Of a DNA stretch of 38,831 nucleotides, positions 8,826 through 17,200 are shown in pieces. The stretch covers positions 1 to 38,831 of the forward strand of contig CANFHC010000029.1 in NCBI GenBank assembly GCA_947446575.1, read 5' to 3'. The stretch's first letter is position 1, and every line of letters starts with the position of its first letter. This stretch comes from Bacteriovoracaceae bacterium (GTDB lineage Bacteria; Bdellovibrionota; Bacteriovoracia; Bacteriovoracales; Bacteriovoracaceae). Under the pieces are notes generated by a model that was given only the letters and a program-made list of their open reading frames with translations, was not told where the DNA came from and did no database searches. The position numbers and the translations under genes were made by a program.

Positions 8826-9779
8826 ATGAACCGCAACCTAGCCTTAGAATTTGTTCGCGTTACTGAAATGGCCGCTATCGCTTCTGCAAGACTCATGGGA
8901 AGAGGAGATGAAAAAGCAGCTGATCAGGCAGCAGTCGATGCAATGAGAGCAATGTTGGACTCAGTTGATTGCGACGCTACAGTTGTTATCGGTGAAGGTG
9001 AGCGCGATGAAGCTCCTATGCTTTATATCGGGGAAAAAGTAGGAACTGGAAAAGGTGCAGAGTTAGAAATCGCCTTAGATCCGCTTGAAGGAACAACTGT
9101 GTGTGCGACCGGTGGATACAATTCTATTTCGGTTATGGCGATTGCAGAGAAAGGAAATTTCTTGCATGCACCAGACACATATATGAAAAAAATTGCTTGT
9201 GGTCGCGAAGGACGTGGATTGATCGATATAAACGAAACACCAAAAGAGAATTTAAGAAGATTAGCTGAAGCAAAAAAATGCCGAATTGCCGATTTAACGG
9301 CAATCGTTTTAGATCGGCCAAGACATAAAGAACTTATTCAAGAAATTAGAGATGCAGGTGCTCGTATTCAGCTCATCGGTGACGGAGACGTGTCTGCTGC
9401 CATCGCTTGTTGTGAACCTAATTCAGGTGTGGATATTTTATTTGGCATCGGAGGAGCTCCAGAAGGAGTTCTAGCAGCAGCGGCGATGAGATGTATGGGA
9501 GGAGACTTCCAGGGAATTCTTCAGTGGAGACACGATGAGGAAATTGCTCGGGCCAAGAGCATGGGGATTACAGATCTTAAAAAAGTTTTTAAACTCGATG
9601 ACCTTGCTCGCGGAAATGTTATGTTCGTGGCAACTGGCGTGACGACTGGAAATTTTCTTCGTGGAGTAAGATTTAAGCCATGGGGAGCAATTACTCATTC
9701 AATCGTTATGCGCTCAAGCTCTGGAACAGTTAGACATATCGAAGCGGAACATCACTTCGATACAAAACCACGTTACTAA
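8826..9779 (+). CDS. glpX: Fructose-1,6-bisphosphatase class II
   Basis: 317 residues. Gluconeogenic hydrolysis of fructose-1,6-bisphosphate. Metal and catalytic residues fall at the same numbers as in E. coli GlpX: D33, E57 (GEGERDEAPML), D85 and E88 (DPLEGT). The GIGGAPEGVLAAAAMRCMGG block is also typical. Start ATG 8826 follows GGAGAG at 8813-8818; the longer frame would begin inside the terminator. It is cytosolic and probably monocistronic or leads into the SRPBCC/yggS cluster. Confidence 0.96.
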   Translation: MNRNLALEFVRVTEMAAIASARLMGRGDEKAADQAAVDAMRAMLDSVDCDATVVIGEGERDEAPMLYIGEKVGTGKGAELEIALDPLEGTTVCATGGYNSISVMAIAEKGNFLHAPDTYMKKIACGREGRGLIDINETPKENLRRLAEAKKCRIADLTAIVLDRPRHKELIQEIRDAGARIQLIGDGDVSAAIACCEPNSGVDILFGIGGAPEGVLAAAAMRCMGGDFQGILQWRHDEEIARAKSMGITDLKKVFKLDDLARGNVMFVATGVTTGNFLRGVRFKPWGAITHSIVMRSSSGTVRHIEAEHHFDTKPRY

Positions 9780-9833
9780 AAATTGAAATTTTTATTTTTG
9801 ATATTATCTTTAATATTTTATGGAGAAAATGTT

Positions 9834-10256
9834 ATGGCAAATGCTACAAGAACTGAAGTGGTCGATGTGGATATCAATAAACTTTATGCTACAATCGTCG
9901 ACTACGCAAAGTACCCAGAGTTTGTGGATGGAGTGAGTGGAATAAAAGTTCTCTCGCAAAACGATACTTCGGCCAAAGTTGAATACAGTCTTAATATGAT
10001 TAAGAGTTTTAAATACATCATCAATACAAAACAAGAAAAGCCTACGAGAGTTTCATGGACACTTGATTCAGGTGATCTTTTTAAAAAAAATGATGGAGAG
10101 TGGAAACTTAAAGATCTTGGCAATGGAAAAACAGAAGTGACATATAGCCTAGACATCGATTTTAAAATGTTTGCTCCTAGTTCAATCTTGTCAGCACTTA
10201 CTGAAAAAAATCTTCCTGTTATGATGAACTCTTTTTTTAAGAGAGCTAAAATATGA
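9834..10256 (+). CDS. SRPBCC/START-like (Coq10/RatA-type) lipid-binding-fold protein
   Basis: 140 residues of the polyketide cyclase/Coq10 superfamily: N-terminal beta strand (TRTEVVDVDINKLYATI), then DYAKYPEFVDGVSGIKVL, YSLNMIKSFKYIINT and a long C-terminal helix. This fold binds a hydrophobic ligand or acts like RatA; the ligand is not predictable. Start ATG 9834 has GGAGA at 9822-9826. An in-frame TTG at 9783 would add a hydrophobic, signal-like stretch (KFLFLILSLIFYGENVMA); I reject it because it lacks a ribosome site, though a secreted form is not excluded. The stop overlaps the next start (ATGA). Confidence 0.82.
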   Translation: MANATRTEVVDVDINKLYATIVDYAKYPEFVDGVSGIKVLSQNDTSAKVEYSLNMIKSFKYIINTKQEKPTRVSWTLDSGDLFKKNDGEWKLKDLGNGKTEVTYSLDIDFKMFAPSSILSALTEKNLPVMMNSFFKRAKI

Positions 10257-10567
10257 GTGAAAAAGAAAAAAAAGATTCTCATATCGGAGACATCATTAAA
10301 AAAGTAGTTTCGGTTGGAGTGGGCGCTGCTTTCATGACGGAAGAATCAGTAAAAAAGATTTTAGAAGATCTTCCTCTTCCTAAAGATATAGTTTCGGGCC
10401 TAGTTCAAAATGCTAAAGGCGCTAAAGAAGATTTTACTAATGGTATTAGAGAAGAAATCAAAAGTTATCTCTCCAAAGTTGACGCCGCTAAAATAGCGAC
10501 AGAAATTTTGGATCGTTATGATCTAGAAGTTGAAGCGAAATTTAAGTTTAAAAAGAAACACGAATAA
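10253..10567 (+). CDS. Small conserved helical protein, function unknown
   Basis: 104 residues, highly charged, no signal peptide. Blocks such as GVGAAFMTEESVKKIL, LPLPKDIVSGLVQNAKGAKEDF, IREEIKSYLSKVD and a C-terminal VEAKFKFKKK recall small phasin-like proteins conserved in myxobacteria and other delta-type bacteria that have no assigned function. The start overlaps the SRPBCC stop by 4 bases, so the two proteins are probably made together and may act together, for example at a membrane or lipid surface (inference). Confidence 0.75.
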   Translation: MSEKEKKDSHIGDIIKKVVSVGVGAAFMTEESVKKILEDLPLPKDIVSGLVQNAKGAKEDFTNGIREEIKSYLSKVDAAKIATEILDRYDLEVEAKFKFKKKHE

Positions 10568-10571
10568 AAAA

Positions 10572-11258
10572 ATGAAAAAGGACCTAATTGCTAAAAATTT
10601 AAGCACCCTTAAAAAAGAGATCTTGGGTGCTCACTTAGTTGCAGTAACAAAGTATTCACCCGTTGAAGATGTTGTCATGGCCTATGAAGCTCACCAATAC
10701 GATTTCGGTGAAAACCGCGTTCAAGATTTAAGCGAAAAAGCCCAGGTCTTTAATGATCTTGGTTTAAATAAAGTGAAATGGCATTTTATTGGTCACTTGC
10801 AATCAAATAAAGTTTCGGCGCTTTTAAAAATTCCACACCTATACGCCATTCATTCCGTGGATTCTTTGAAGCTGCTTGAAGAGCTGATTAAAAGAGAAAG
10901 TGATTTTACTGGATCTGAGCTAAAACTTTTTTTCCAAGTAAAAACTTCTAAAGAAGAAGAAAAAACCGGCTTTGAATCAGCCGAAGAACTCGATTTGGCC
11001 ATTAATCTGATCCAGGGAAGAGCTCATACCAAATTAAAATTTTTTGGACTCATGACTATGGGAACGATAAGAACAACTGAATTTGAAGCAGAGGCTTCAC
11101 GGTGTTTTAAAGACCTGGCCAACATTGCTCAAAACATAGAAAAGAAATACAATCTTAAAACTCGCTTGAAGCTATCTATGGGGATGAGTCAGGATTATAA
11201 ACTGGCACTTGCGGCAGGGGCGGATTATATCCGTGTTGGTTCAGCAATCTTTAAGTAA
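10572..11258 (+). CDS. yggS: YggS/PLPBP-type pyridoxal phosphate homeostasis protein
   Basis: 228 residues with an alanine-racemase-like fold. PLP would bind K27 (LVAVTKYS). Family motifs are GENRVQDL, WHFIGHLQSNK, IHSVDSLKLLEEL, FFGLMTMG, SMGMSQDYKLALAAGADYIRVGSAIF. These proteins control cellular PLP and amino-acid balance rather than catalysing a known reaction. Start ATG 10572 gives the usual length, but no clear ribosome site precedes it; the gene starts 4 bases after its neighbour and is probably coupled to it. Often found beside cell-division genes elsewhere; not so here. Confidence 0.93.
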   Translation: MKKDLIAKNLSTLKKEILGAHLVAVTKYSPVEDVVMAYEAHQYDFGENRVQDLSEKAQVFNDLGLNKVKWHFIGHLQSNKVSALLKIPHLYAIHSVDSLKLLEELIKRESDFTGSELKLFFQVKTSKEEEKTGFESAEELDLAINLIQGRAHTKLKFFGLMTMGTIRTTEFEAEASRCFKDLANIAQNIEKKYNLKTRLKLSMGMSQDYKLALAAGADYIRVGSAIFK

Positions 11259-11302
11259 GATCCTATAAATTTTTCATAGCATAAAACAGCTTTTTTTGAA
11301 TC

Positions 11303-11311
11303 TGCTATAGT
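11303..11311 (+). promoter_or_regulatory. Extended -10 promoter, possibly giving a leaderless mRNA
   Basis: TGCTATAGT, an extended -10 (TG-n-TATAGT), ends 7 bases before the ATG at 11319. Transcription would start at or next to the ATG. No ribosome site is present. No good -35 is seen. Confidence 0.4.
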
Positions 11312-11318
11312 GCGCGCT

Positions 11319-12011
11319 ATGAAAACAACAAAACTAATAGTTTTTATCTTTATTTCACTAACAGCAGCTGCTGAAGTTCCAAAGACTCCAGTTGTAAAAT
11401 TCTCTGATGACCAACGAGTTTGCGAAAGTATCTCTTCGAGCGAAATAGCAACTTATACAAGACTAATTAAAAAATTTGGTGGAACAAGCTCGCCGAGCGA
11501 AAAACTCGCTCGCAACGAAGAAGGACTTCAATCTTTTATCGATAAATCTGGTATCCGTTATTTCAGCGCTTCAGAAATCATGACTCCTAATCATGAAGCT
11601 GATGCCATTAAATGTGGAATAGAAAACTTAATCCCACCTCAATGTATCTGGTCCAATGGGGCAGCACTCATGAGCATTTTTGAGCGCATTAGAGAGCAAA
11701 TCGCAGGACCTATAATGTTCCGCAATTGGTGGAGACCAACTTGTTATAATTCGCAAGTTGATGGAGCTAAGGCCTCTGATCACTTGCTTGCTAAGTCTTT
11801 TGATATCGATTTTAGAAAGCCTCATGACCGTGCGGTGGCCGCAAAATTTCTTTGTGACGAGCTTTGGAAAAAAGGTGAAAACTTGCAAGTGGGTATAGGT
11901 TGCAATAGTTTACATGTGGGGCTGGCCTCTCCAAAAGGGAAGAGATTTTGGGTTTACTCTTCTATGGAGAATTGCCCGGTGAAAAATATCGATAGCTGCT
12001 GGCAGCTGTAA
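11319..12011 (+). CDS. Exported M15-like (D-Ala-D-Ala carboxypeptidase-fold) peptidase
   Basis: 230 residues with a signal peptide (about 1-19, ending TAAAE). The zinc-site pattern of peptidase family M15 is visible: S-x-H155-x6-D162 (ASDHLLAKSFDID) and H199 (SLHVGL). The preceding MFRNWWRPTCYN corresponds to the GYRP-xx-N substrate block. Six cysteines in the mature part suggest disulphides. It probably trims peptidoglycan peptides in the periplasm, of self or of prey. Start at ATG 11319; an in-frame GTG three codons upstream is unlikely. The catalytic Glu/His positions of well-studied M15 enzymes cannot all be assigned by eye. Confidence 0.72.
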   Translation: MKTTKLIVFIFISLTAAAEVPKTPVVKFSDDQRVCESISSSEIATYTRLIKKFGGTSSPSEKLARNEEGLQSFIDKSGIRYFSASEIMTPNHEADAIKCGIENLIPPQCIWSNGAALMSIFERIREQIAGPIMFRNWWRPTCYNSQVDGAKASDHLLAKSFDIDFRKPHDRAVAAKFLCDELWKKGENLQVGIGCNSLHVGLASPKGKRFWVYSSMENCPVKNIDSCWQL

Positions 12012-12107
12012 ATATCGATTTATTAGATAGATGGCGTCTGCATTTTCTATGAGGATAAAGAGCGGCCTTAAGCTATATTGTGTCAAAACAAATCAAGTGA
12101 GGATCAT

Positions 12108-13064
12108 ATGAGTGTACAAAATAAAGGCATTAGAAAAGTTCCAGAACTAAGTTTACTAAGTTACGTAAATGGAACATCAGCTGATCAGATTAAATTTGTT
12201 GATGATATCTTTTTAGGTCTTAAAGATTACGGATTTATTATTTTAAAAGAGCATACGATTGAGCAACAAAAAATTGATCGCGCTTATGAATTAGTTAAAA
12301 CATTTTTTAATCTTCCACTTGAAACAAAATTAAAATACAAAATGGATAATGGCGGTCAACGCGGTTACACTCCGTTTAAAACAGAACACGCTAAAGATAA
12401 TAAAAATCCTGACCTGAAAGAATTTTGGCATGTTGGTCGCGAGCTCCTTGCATCTTCTCAGTATCTTGGTGTTTATCCTGAAAATGCATGGCCTACGGAA
12501 ATCGCTGAATTCAAAAATATCTTCATGGAGCTCTACGAAGCAATGGATACAACTTCTCAAATTCTTCTTGAGGCCATAGGTCGTGGATTAGATCTTCCTG
12601 CTACATATTTTAACGATATGATTGCTGATGGAAATTCTATTATTAGAACAATTCATTACCCGCCTACTAAAGGTGAAGATACAAAAAATTCAATCAGAGC
12701 AGCTGCCCACGAAGATATCAACCTTATCACTATGCTAGTTGGAGCAACTGATTCAGGCCTGCAGTTATTAGAGCGCGATGGAACTTGGTTAGATGTTAAT
12801 TCTCGCCCAGGTGAAATCGTTGTTGATACAGGGGATATGATGTCGAGAATTACAAACAATATTCTTCCATCGACAACTCACAGAGTAATTAATCCAAGCA
12901 GTGATGCTAGTGCTCGATACTCAATGCCGTTTTTTGTTCACCCGCATTCAAAAGCAATACTCTCTTGTATTCCATCTTGTGTTGGAGAAAAAGCATTGTT
13001 CCCAGATATTACTGCTGGAGATTTTTTAACTCAGAGATTAAAAGAAATTGGATTGTATAAGTAA
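12108..13064 (+). CDS. Isopenicillin-N-synthase-like 2-oxoglutarate/Fe(II) oxygenase
   Basis: 318 residues. The C-terminal Fe2OG domain has the iron triad H201-x-D203 (AAHEDINLITML) and H258 (TTHRVIN), and the R270-x-S272 pair (ARYSMPFF) that binds the co-substrate carboxylate. The N-terminal DIOX_N part (LKDYGFIILKEH, RAYELVKTFFNLPLETKLKY) is typical. Bacterial members of this family act on many substrates, so the reaction is open. Start ATG 12108 has GTGAGGA at 12098-12104. No biosynthetic cluster surrounds it. A strong terminator follows. Confidence 0.9.
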   Translation: MSVQNKGIRKVPELSLLSYVNGTSADQIKFVDDIFLGLKDYGFIILKEHTIEQQKIDRAYELVKTFFNLPLETKLKYKMDNGGQRGYTPFKTEHAKDNKNPDLKEFWHVGRELLASSQYLGVYPENAWPTEIAEFKNIFMELYEAMDTTSQILLEAIGRGLDLPATYFNDMIADGNSIIRTIHYPPTKGEDTKNSIRAAAHEDINLITMLVGATDSGLQLLERDGTWLDVNSRPGEIVVDTGDMMSRITNNILPSTTHRVINPSSDASARYSMPFFVHPHSKAILSCIPSCVGEKALFPDITAGDFLTQRLKEIGLYK

Positions 13065-13070
13065 AATAGA

Positions 13071-13095
13071 AGGCTGCTTGATGCAGCCTTTTTTT
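13071..13095 (+). terminator. Rho-independent terminator of the oxygenase gene
   Basis: AGGCTGC (13071-13077), loop TTGAT, GCAGCCT (13083-13089), seven T (13089-13095). It ends just before the convergent barrel gene stop. Confidence 0.9.
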
Positions 13096-13097
13096 AT

Positions 13098-14018
13098 CTA
13101 AAATCGAAGACCGATTGTAAATTTCAAATTGAGCATATTTGTTACTTGTTCACTGGAATCAGAAAAATTTTCGTGGGCGCTTAATGATTCAACTGAACCT
13201 TCAAAAATCATCGCTACAGATGGAGTAAAAGGCATCAAATATCCAATGCGAGCTTCCGGAAGAAGTGTAACTGTTCCTGAACTTATCTCTCCATTTACTG
13301 TTGTTTCAGACTTTCCAATTCCAGCAGCCAGTGTGAGGTAAATATTATTTTTATCAGTTGAAAAATTTAATAAGTGATAAGTTGTTGCAACGGTTAACAT
13401 TGTTCTATGAGTTGGAATATCGAGTTGTACACCTGATAGTCGATAAACTTCATTATCAATTCTTCCACCAACAGTCATTTCAAATTCTGGCATAAAACGA
13501 TAGTTATAATCAATTGCAAAAGTATAACCTGTGCGATTTGTATTTTTATCAGTGCTTACATCAGACGACGACTGAGAAAGACCACGATTTAAACTGGCCC
13601 GCATTGAAAAATTATTGCTGCTTCTAAATTTTCTAAAAACTTCATAATAATTAACAGCAGGAGTGAGGTTATTAACGTCTCCCACAATATCAAGCGCCAC
13701 ATTTCCATAGGCGTGGGAGTTGTAACTTATAATTTCTTCTTTATTAAATGGAATATTCACATTGGGATCAATAGGAACCCAGAGAGAATAATTGCGGTTA
13801 ACTTCTTGCGCCTTACAAAGAATACTGACATTATCGTTAGCATAAATAATTTCTTGTCCCTTTAGCACTCCATCTTTTACTCCACGAGCAACAACAAAAG
13901 AGTGACGATCTTTTGAGACGGTTTGCACGACCATTAATTCTTCACGCGGAGGCTTTTCAGCTCCAAAAAGTGAATAACTCAAGAAAAGCAAACTCAAGAT
14001 GAAGGTTAAATTTTTCAT
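13098..14018 (-). CDS. Outer-membrane beta-barrel protein
   Basis: 306 residues. Signal peptide about 1-19 (MKNLTFILSLLFLSYSLFGA). Residues 25-105 form a soluble N-terminal part (VVARGVKDGVLKGQEIIY). From about 110 there are alternating amphipathic strands (FSMRASLNRGL, YTFAIDYNYRFMPEFEMTVGG, TMLTVATTYHLL, IYLTLAAGIGKSE, VTLLPEARIGYLMP). The last strand ends LNLKFTIGLRF, with the terminal Phe recognised by the Bam machinery. Probably a 10- to 12-strand barrel. No ribosome site lies upstream of the ATG. No family recognised. Confidence 0.82.
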   Translation of the reverse strand: MKNLTFILSLLFLSYSLFGAEKPPREELMVVQTVSKDRHSFVVARGVKDGVLKGQEIIYANDNVSILCKAQEVNRNYSLWVPIDPNVNIPFNKEEIISYNSHAYGNVALDIVGDVNNLTPAVNYYEVFRKFRSSNNFSMRASLNRGLSQSSSDVSTDKNTNRTGYTFAIDYNYRFMPEFEMTVGGRIDNEVYRLSGVQLDIPTHRTMLTVATTYHLLNFSTDKNNIYLTLAAGIGKSETTVNGEISSGTVTLLPEARIGYLMPFTPSVAMIFEGSVESLSAHENFSDSSEQVTNMLNLKFTIGLRF

Positions 14019-14201
14019 AATATAAGTAGTCTACCAGAAGCATTGCCAATAAAAAGACTCATATTTTCTACCTAGTTGAAAATGCAATTTACAGGCATAA
14101 GGACGTAACTTATGGCAAATTTTAGGCTTTTTTAGGAAGAGAAAAAGATGCGGTCATTTATACCAGACAATAGTAGTAGGGGATAAACTATTAATGTTCC
14201 T

Positions 14202-14228
14202 TAAAGATTGTCTCTAAGACTTCGATAA
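14202..14228 (+). promoter_or_regulatory. FliA (sigma28)-type promoter of the giant lipoprotein gene
   Basis: TAAAGATT (14202-14209), 11-base spacer, TTCGATAA (14221-14228). The consensus is TAAAGTTT, 11 bases, GCCGATAA: 7/8 and 6/8 matches with exact spacing. It lies 29 bases before the start codon. Confidence 0.65.
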
Positions 14229-14257
14229 GAAAGATAAGGAGTACCACAATCAACTAT

Positions 14258-17200
14258 ATGATAAAGACGGGTAAGTTTATTCATATTCTTTTTTTCTGCG
14301 CCATCACGCTTGTGATGAGTGCGTGTGTACCTAAGGCCACAGAGACTAAAGCTGTTTGTGGAACGAACCAAGCTTTTAATAGTGTGACTCGCAGTTGTTA
14401 TAACACAATTGAATTGAGAACGAAGCCGGTTGCGACTTCATCTGCATTTAATCTTACTCAAGAAACAGCAAGCACATTGACTCTTTTATATACTGATACA
14501 AATAAAGACTCTGCAATCTCTTGCAGAATTACAACTTTTGATTCAAGTAAAATTGAAATTATTTCTCCACAAGTTTTAAATGGAAATATTTTTGCACAAA
14601 CAGATCTTATATTCGATTCGGCCCAAGAGATAAGAAACGCTTTGAATGCTGGGGTCGATAAAATGACTGCCGATGGATATGTAACTGCAATGCAAACAGC
14701 TATGGCGAAGGCCAAAGCAACTTTTACTTATTCCACTTTAACTACTCAACTTGGATTATTTGAAACTGCTGCCAATAATCTTTTAACTTTAGTCTCTAAT
14801 AATGGTTACGTAGCATCAATTACACTGGTGAAATATTACTATGATCTAACACTCACGAGACAAATTAATTACAATTTAGCTAAAACCTCTGTGCTCAATC
14901 GATGTAGTTGTAGTGGAGGAATATGTACAACTACGGTAGTGCCGAGAATGCGGATAAATGGAGCTGCAGGTTTTACTTATGCGATAACAGATATCGATGG
15001 TGAAGGAGATGCAAGACCTGTTGCCCTTACTATTGCTGCCACATCTTCATCTTCAAATTATTTAAAACCAGCTGTTGAATCTAGTTATATTTCGACATTT
15101 GTTGAGAGCGCGACTCCATATCCTTCTTCTTATTCTTTTAGTCTGCCAACACCCAGTGATTATTTTACGGCCTCGGCATTTACTTATTCTTTTACAAAAC
15201 CAGTTGCCTCTTTTTATTTTCCAACATTAGCAATGACTAAAACTTATGTTCCTACTGATTCAGGGTTAGGAAAAGTGACAGATTGTTTAGGGCTTGGCGG
15301 ATCAGCATTAACAGATACGAGTTGTATTTTTATTCCCAATAGTGGTGATTCTAACGATTCTATTACTCCTGCCTTGGCCCAAACACCACTGATTAATGAT
15401 TTAGTTTTTAAAGCAAAAGCAGAAGGGACATTTGCTAATAATTATACAGTTCAGTATTTTTCTCTTACAAATCTTCCAGAAAATTTTGGATTAGTCTCAA
15501 TGTCTTATCCAGATACTTTCGTTCGAGTTAATGGAAACGCGATCCAAATTTATCTAGTAAAAGGAATTACATCTTCAACTGATATTAAAAATTTAATTAA
15601 TGCTGACATGAAGGCAAAAGCATTAGTTGCAGTTACTGGTGGTGCATTAACAACATTTCCAGATCCGGCAGTTTCAACACCCTCAGCAGTAAGTCTGTCT
15701 GGAGGAACTGATGCTTTTGATACTGTGTCTTTTTCAGTAAACAATGGTTTTGCTAGTTCAACAAATGCTGCAACAGTAATGTTTAAAATGACTCCAGTTG
15801 AAGACGCTCCACTATTTAATTCTGTCGCAAGTACGAGTGTAACAGCAGCAGAAGATTCGGGTCAAATCACAATTAATTTAACGGCTACATATTCAGATGC
15901 AGAAAATAATGTTGATTCATGTGATGTGGATCCAATATCATCAGCGTTGTTTTTAACAAACTTCACAGTGGACTCTTGTTCATGTACCGCAAGTCCGTAT
16001 CAATGTATTCTCAAAGTTACTCCGGCCACAGATGTCTCGAGTACAACTCCTTATACACTTTATTATCGAGTTGGAAGTGTTGGTCAGTTTACTGGCTATA
16101 AAGCCTATAGCGTGAATGTGACTCCCGTTAATGATGCTCCAACGATTAGTGCTCCAGGACTACAAACAATTCCAGAAAATACTTCGACAGTTCCATCATC
16201 AAGCTTTGCAACTGTTACAGTAAGTCCCGGCGGTGGAGGTTTCGAAACGTCTCAAAGTTTAGCCCTTACTGTAACAAGCGATCGTCCTACTCTAATTCCT
16301 AATACTCCATGCCAAGGCTATACTCCTGGAGCTGGAACACCAATTGGAAGTTTTACTCCAGGAGCTATTGGAGATTACTATTTTGATACGACTAATAAAA
16401 AATGTTACAAATCGACAGGGACAACAAATACTGCATGGGGTTTATATCCATCATTAACAGCCTTTCCAAAATGTCTGTATGAATCTTTCGGCCAAGGAAC
16501 ACCAAGTGTGACTCCTACGGCCGCTGGTAAATATTATTTAGATACGTTTAATAACATTTGTTACGTCTCAACGGCGGCTACTGCCAGTTCGTGGATAAAG
16601 GACAATACGTTGACAAATTTTTATGTCGCCTTTGTTCCAGTTTTAAATCAATCGAGTGCTCCTGTAACAAATATTACTATGTCACTAAAAGATACTGGTG
16701 GTGGAACTGATACAACTGCGGGAGCTTTTACCATTTCAGTAACTCCTGTTGATGATCCTCCAGTTTTTACTGCAAGTATACCGAGAGTTGATACAAACGA
16801 AGGCGGTATGGTTGTCGCTGGCCCATTTAAAGTGGATGAAGATTTAGGCAGTACGGCTGATGAAGATATTCAAAACATTCATATAAGTGCGATCACTTCT
16901 GATAATACAAGCGTTCTTGCCAATGCGACGAATTCTTACTTAACTAGCTCTATAAAAGTCTTCTATGATTTAAATGATAATGGTGTTCAAGATTCTGGAG
17001 AAGAAAGAAACTTGAGTGACTCTCTTGATATACCAAGTGCTGATGCAAAACTGCATGCGTTTTATTTAAAAATTTATCCAATCGCAGGTGTTTCTGGCAA
17101 CTCGAATATTACAATTACTGTTAATGATGATGGAGGTGCTCTTGCAACTCACTCAATTACGAAAACATTTTCATTAATAGTTCACTCAGTGGCAGCTCTT

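Noticed and set aside
9783-9833. N-terminal signal-peptide extension of the SRPBCC protein from a TTG
   Set aside because: GGAGA is well placed for the ATG at 9834 and none precedes the TTG. Kept only as an alternative.
9902-10282. 126-codon minus-strand frame opposite the SRPBCC gene
   Set aside because: It lies entirely opposite convincing plus-strand genes, and its protein (runs of F, S, L) has no domain pattern.
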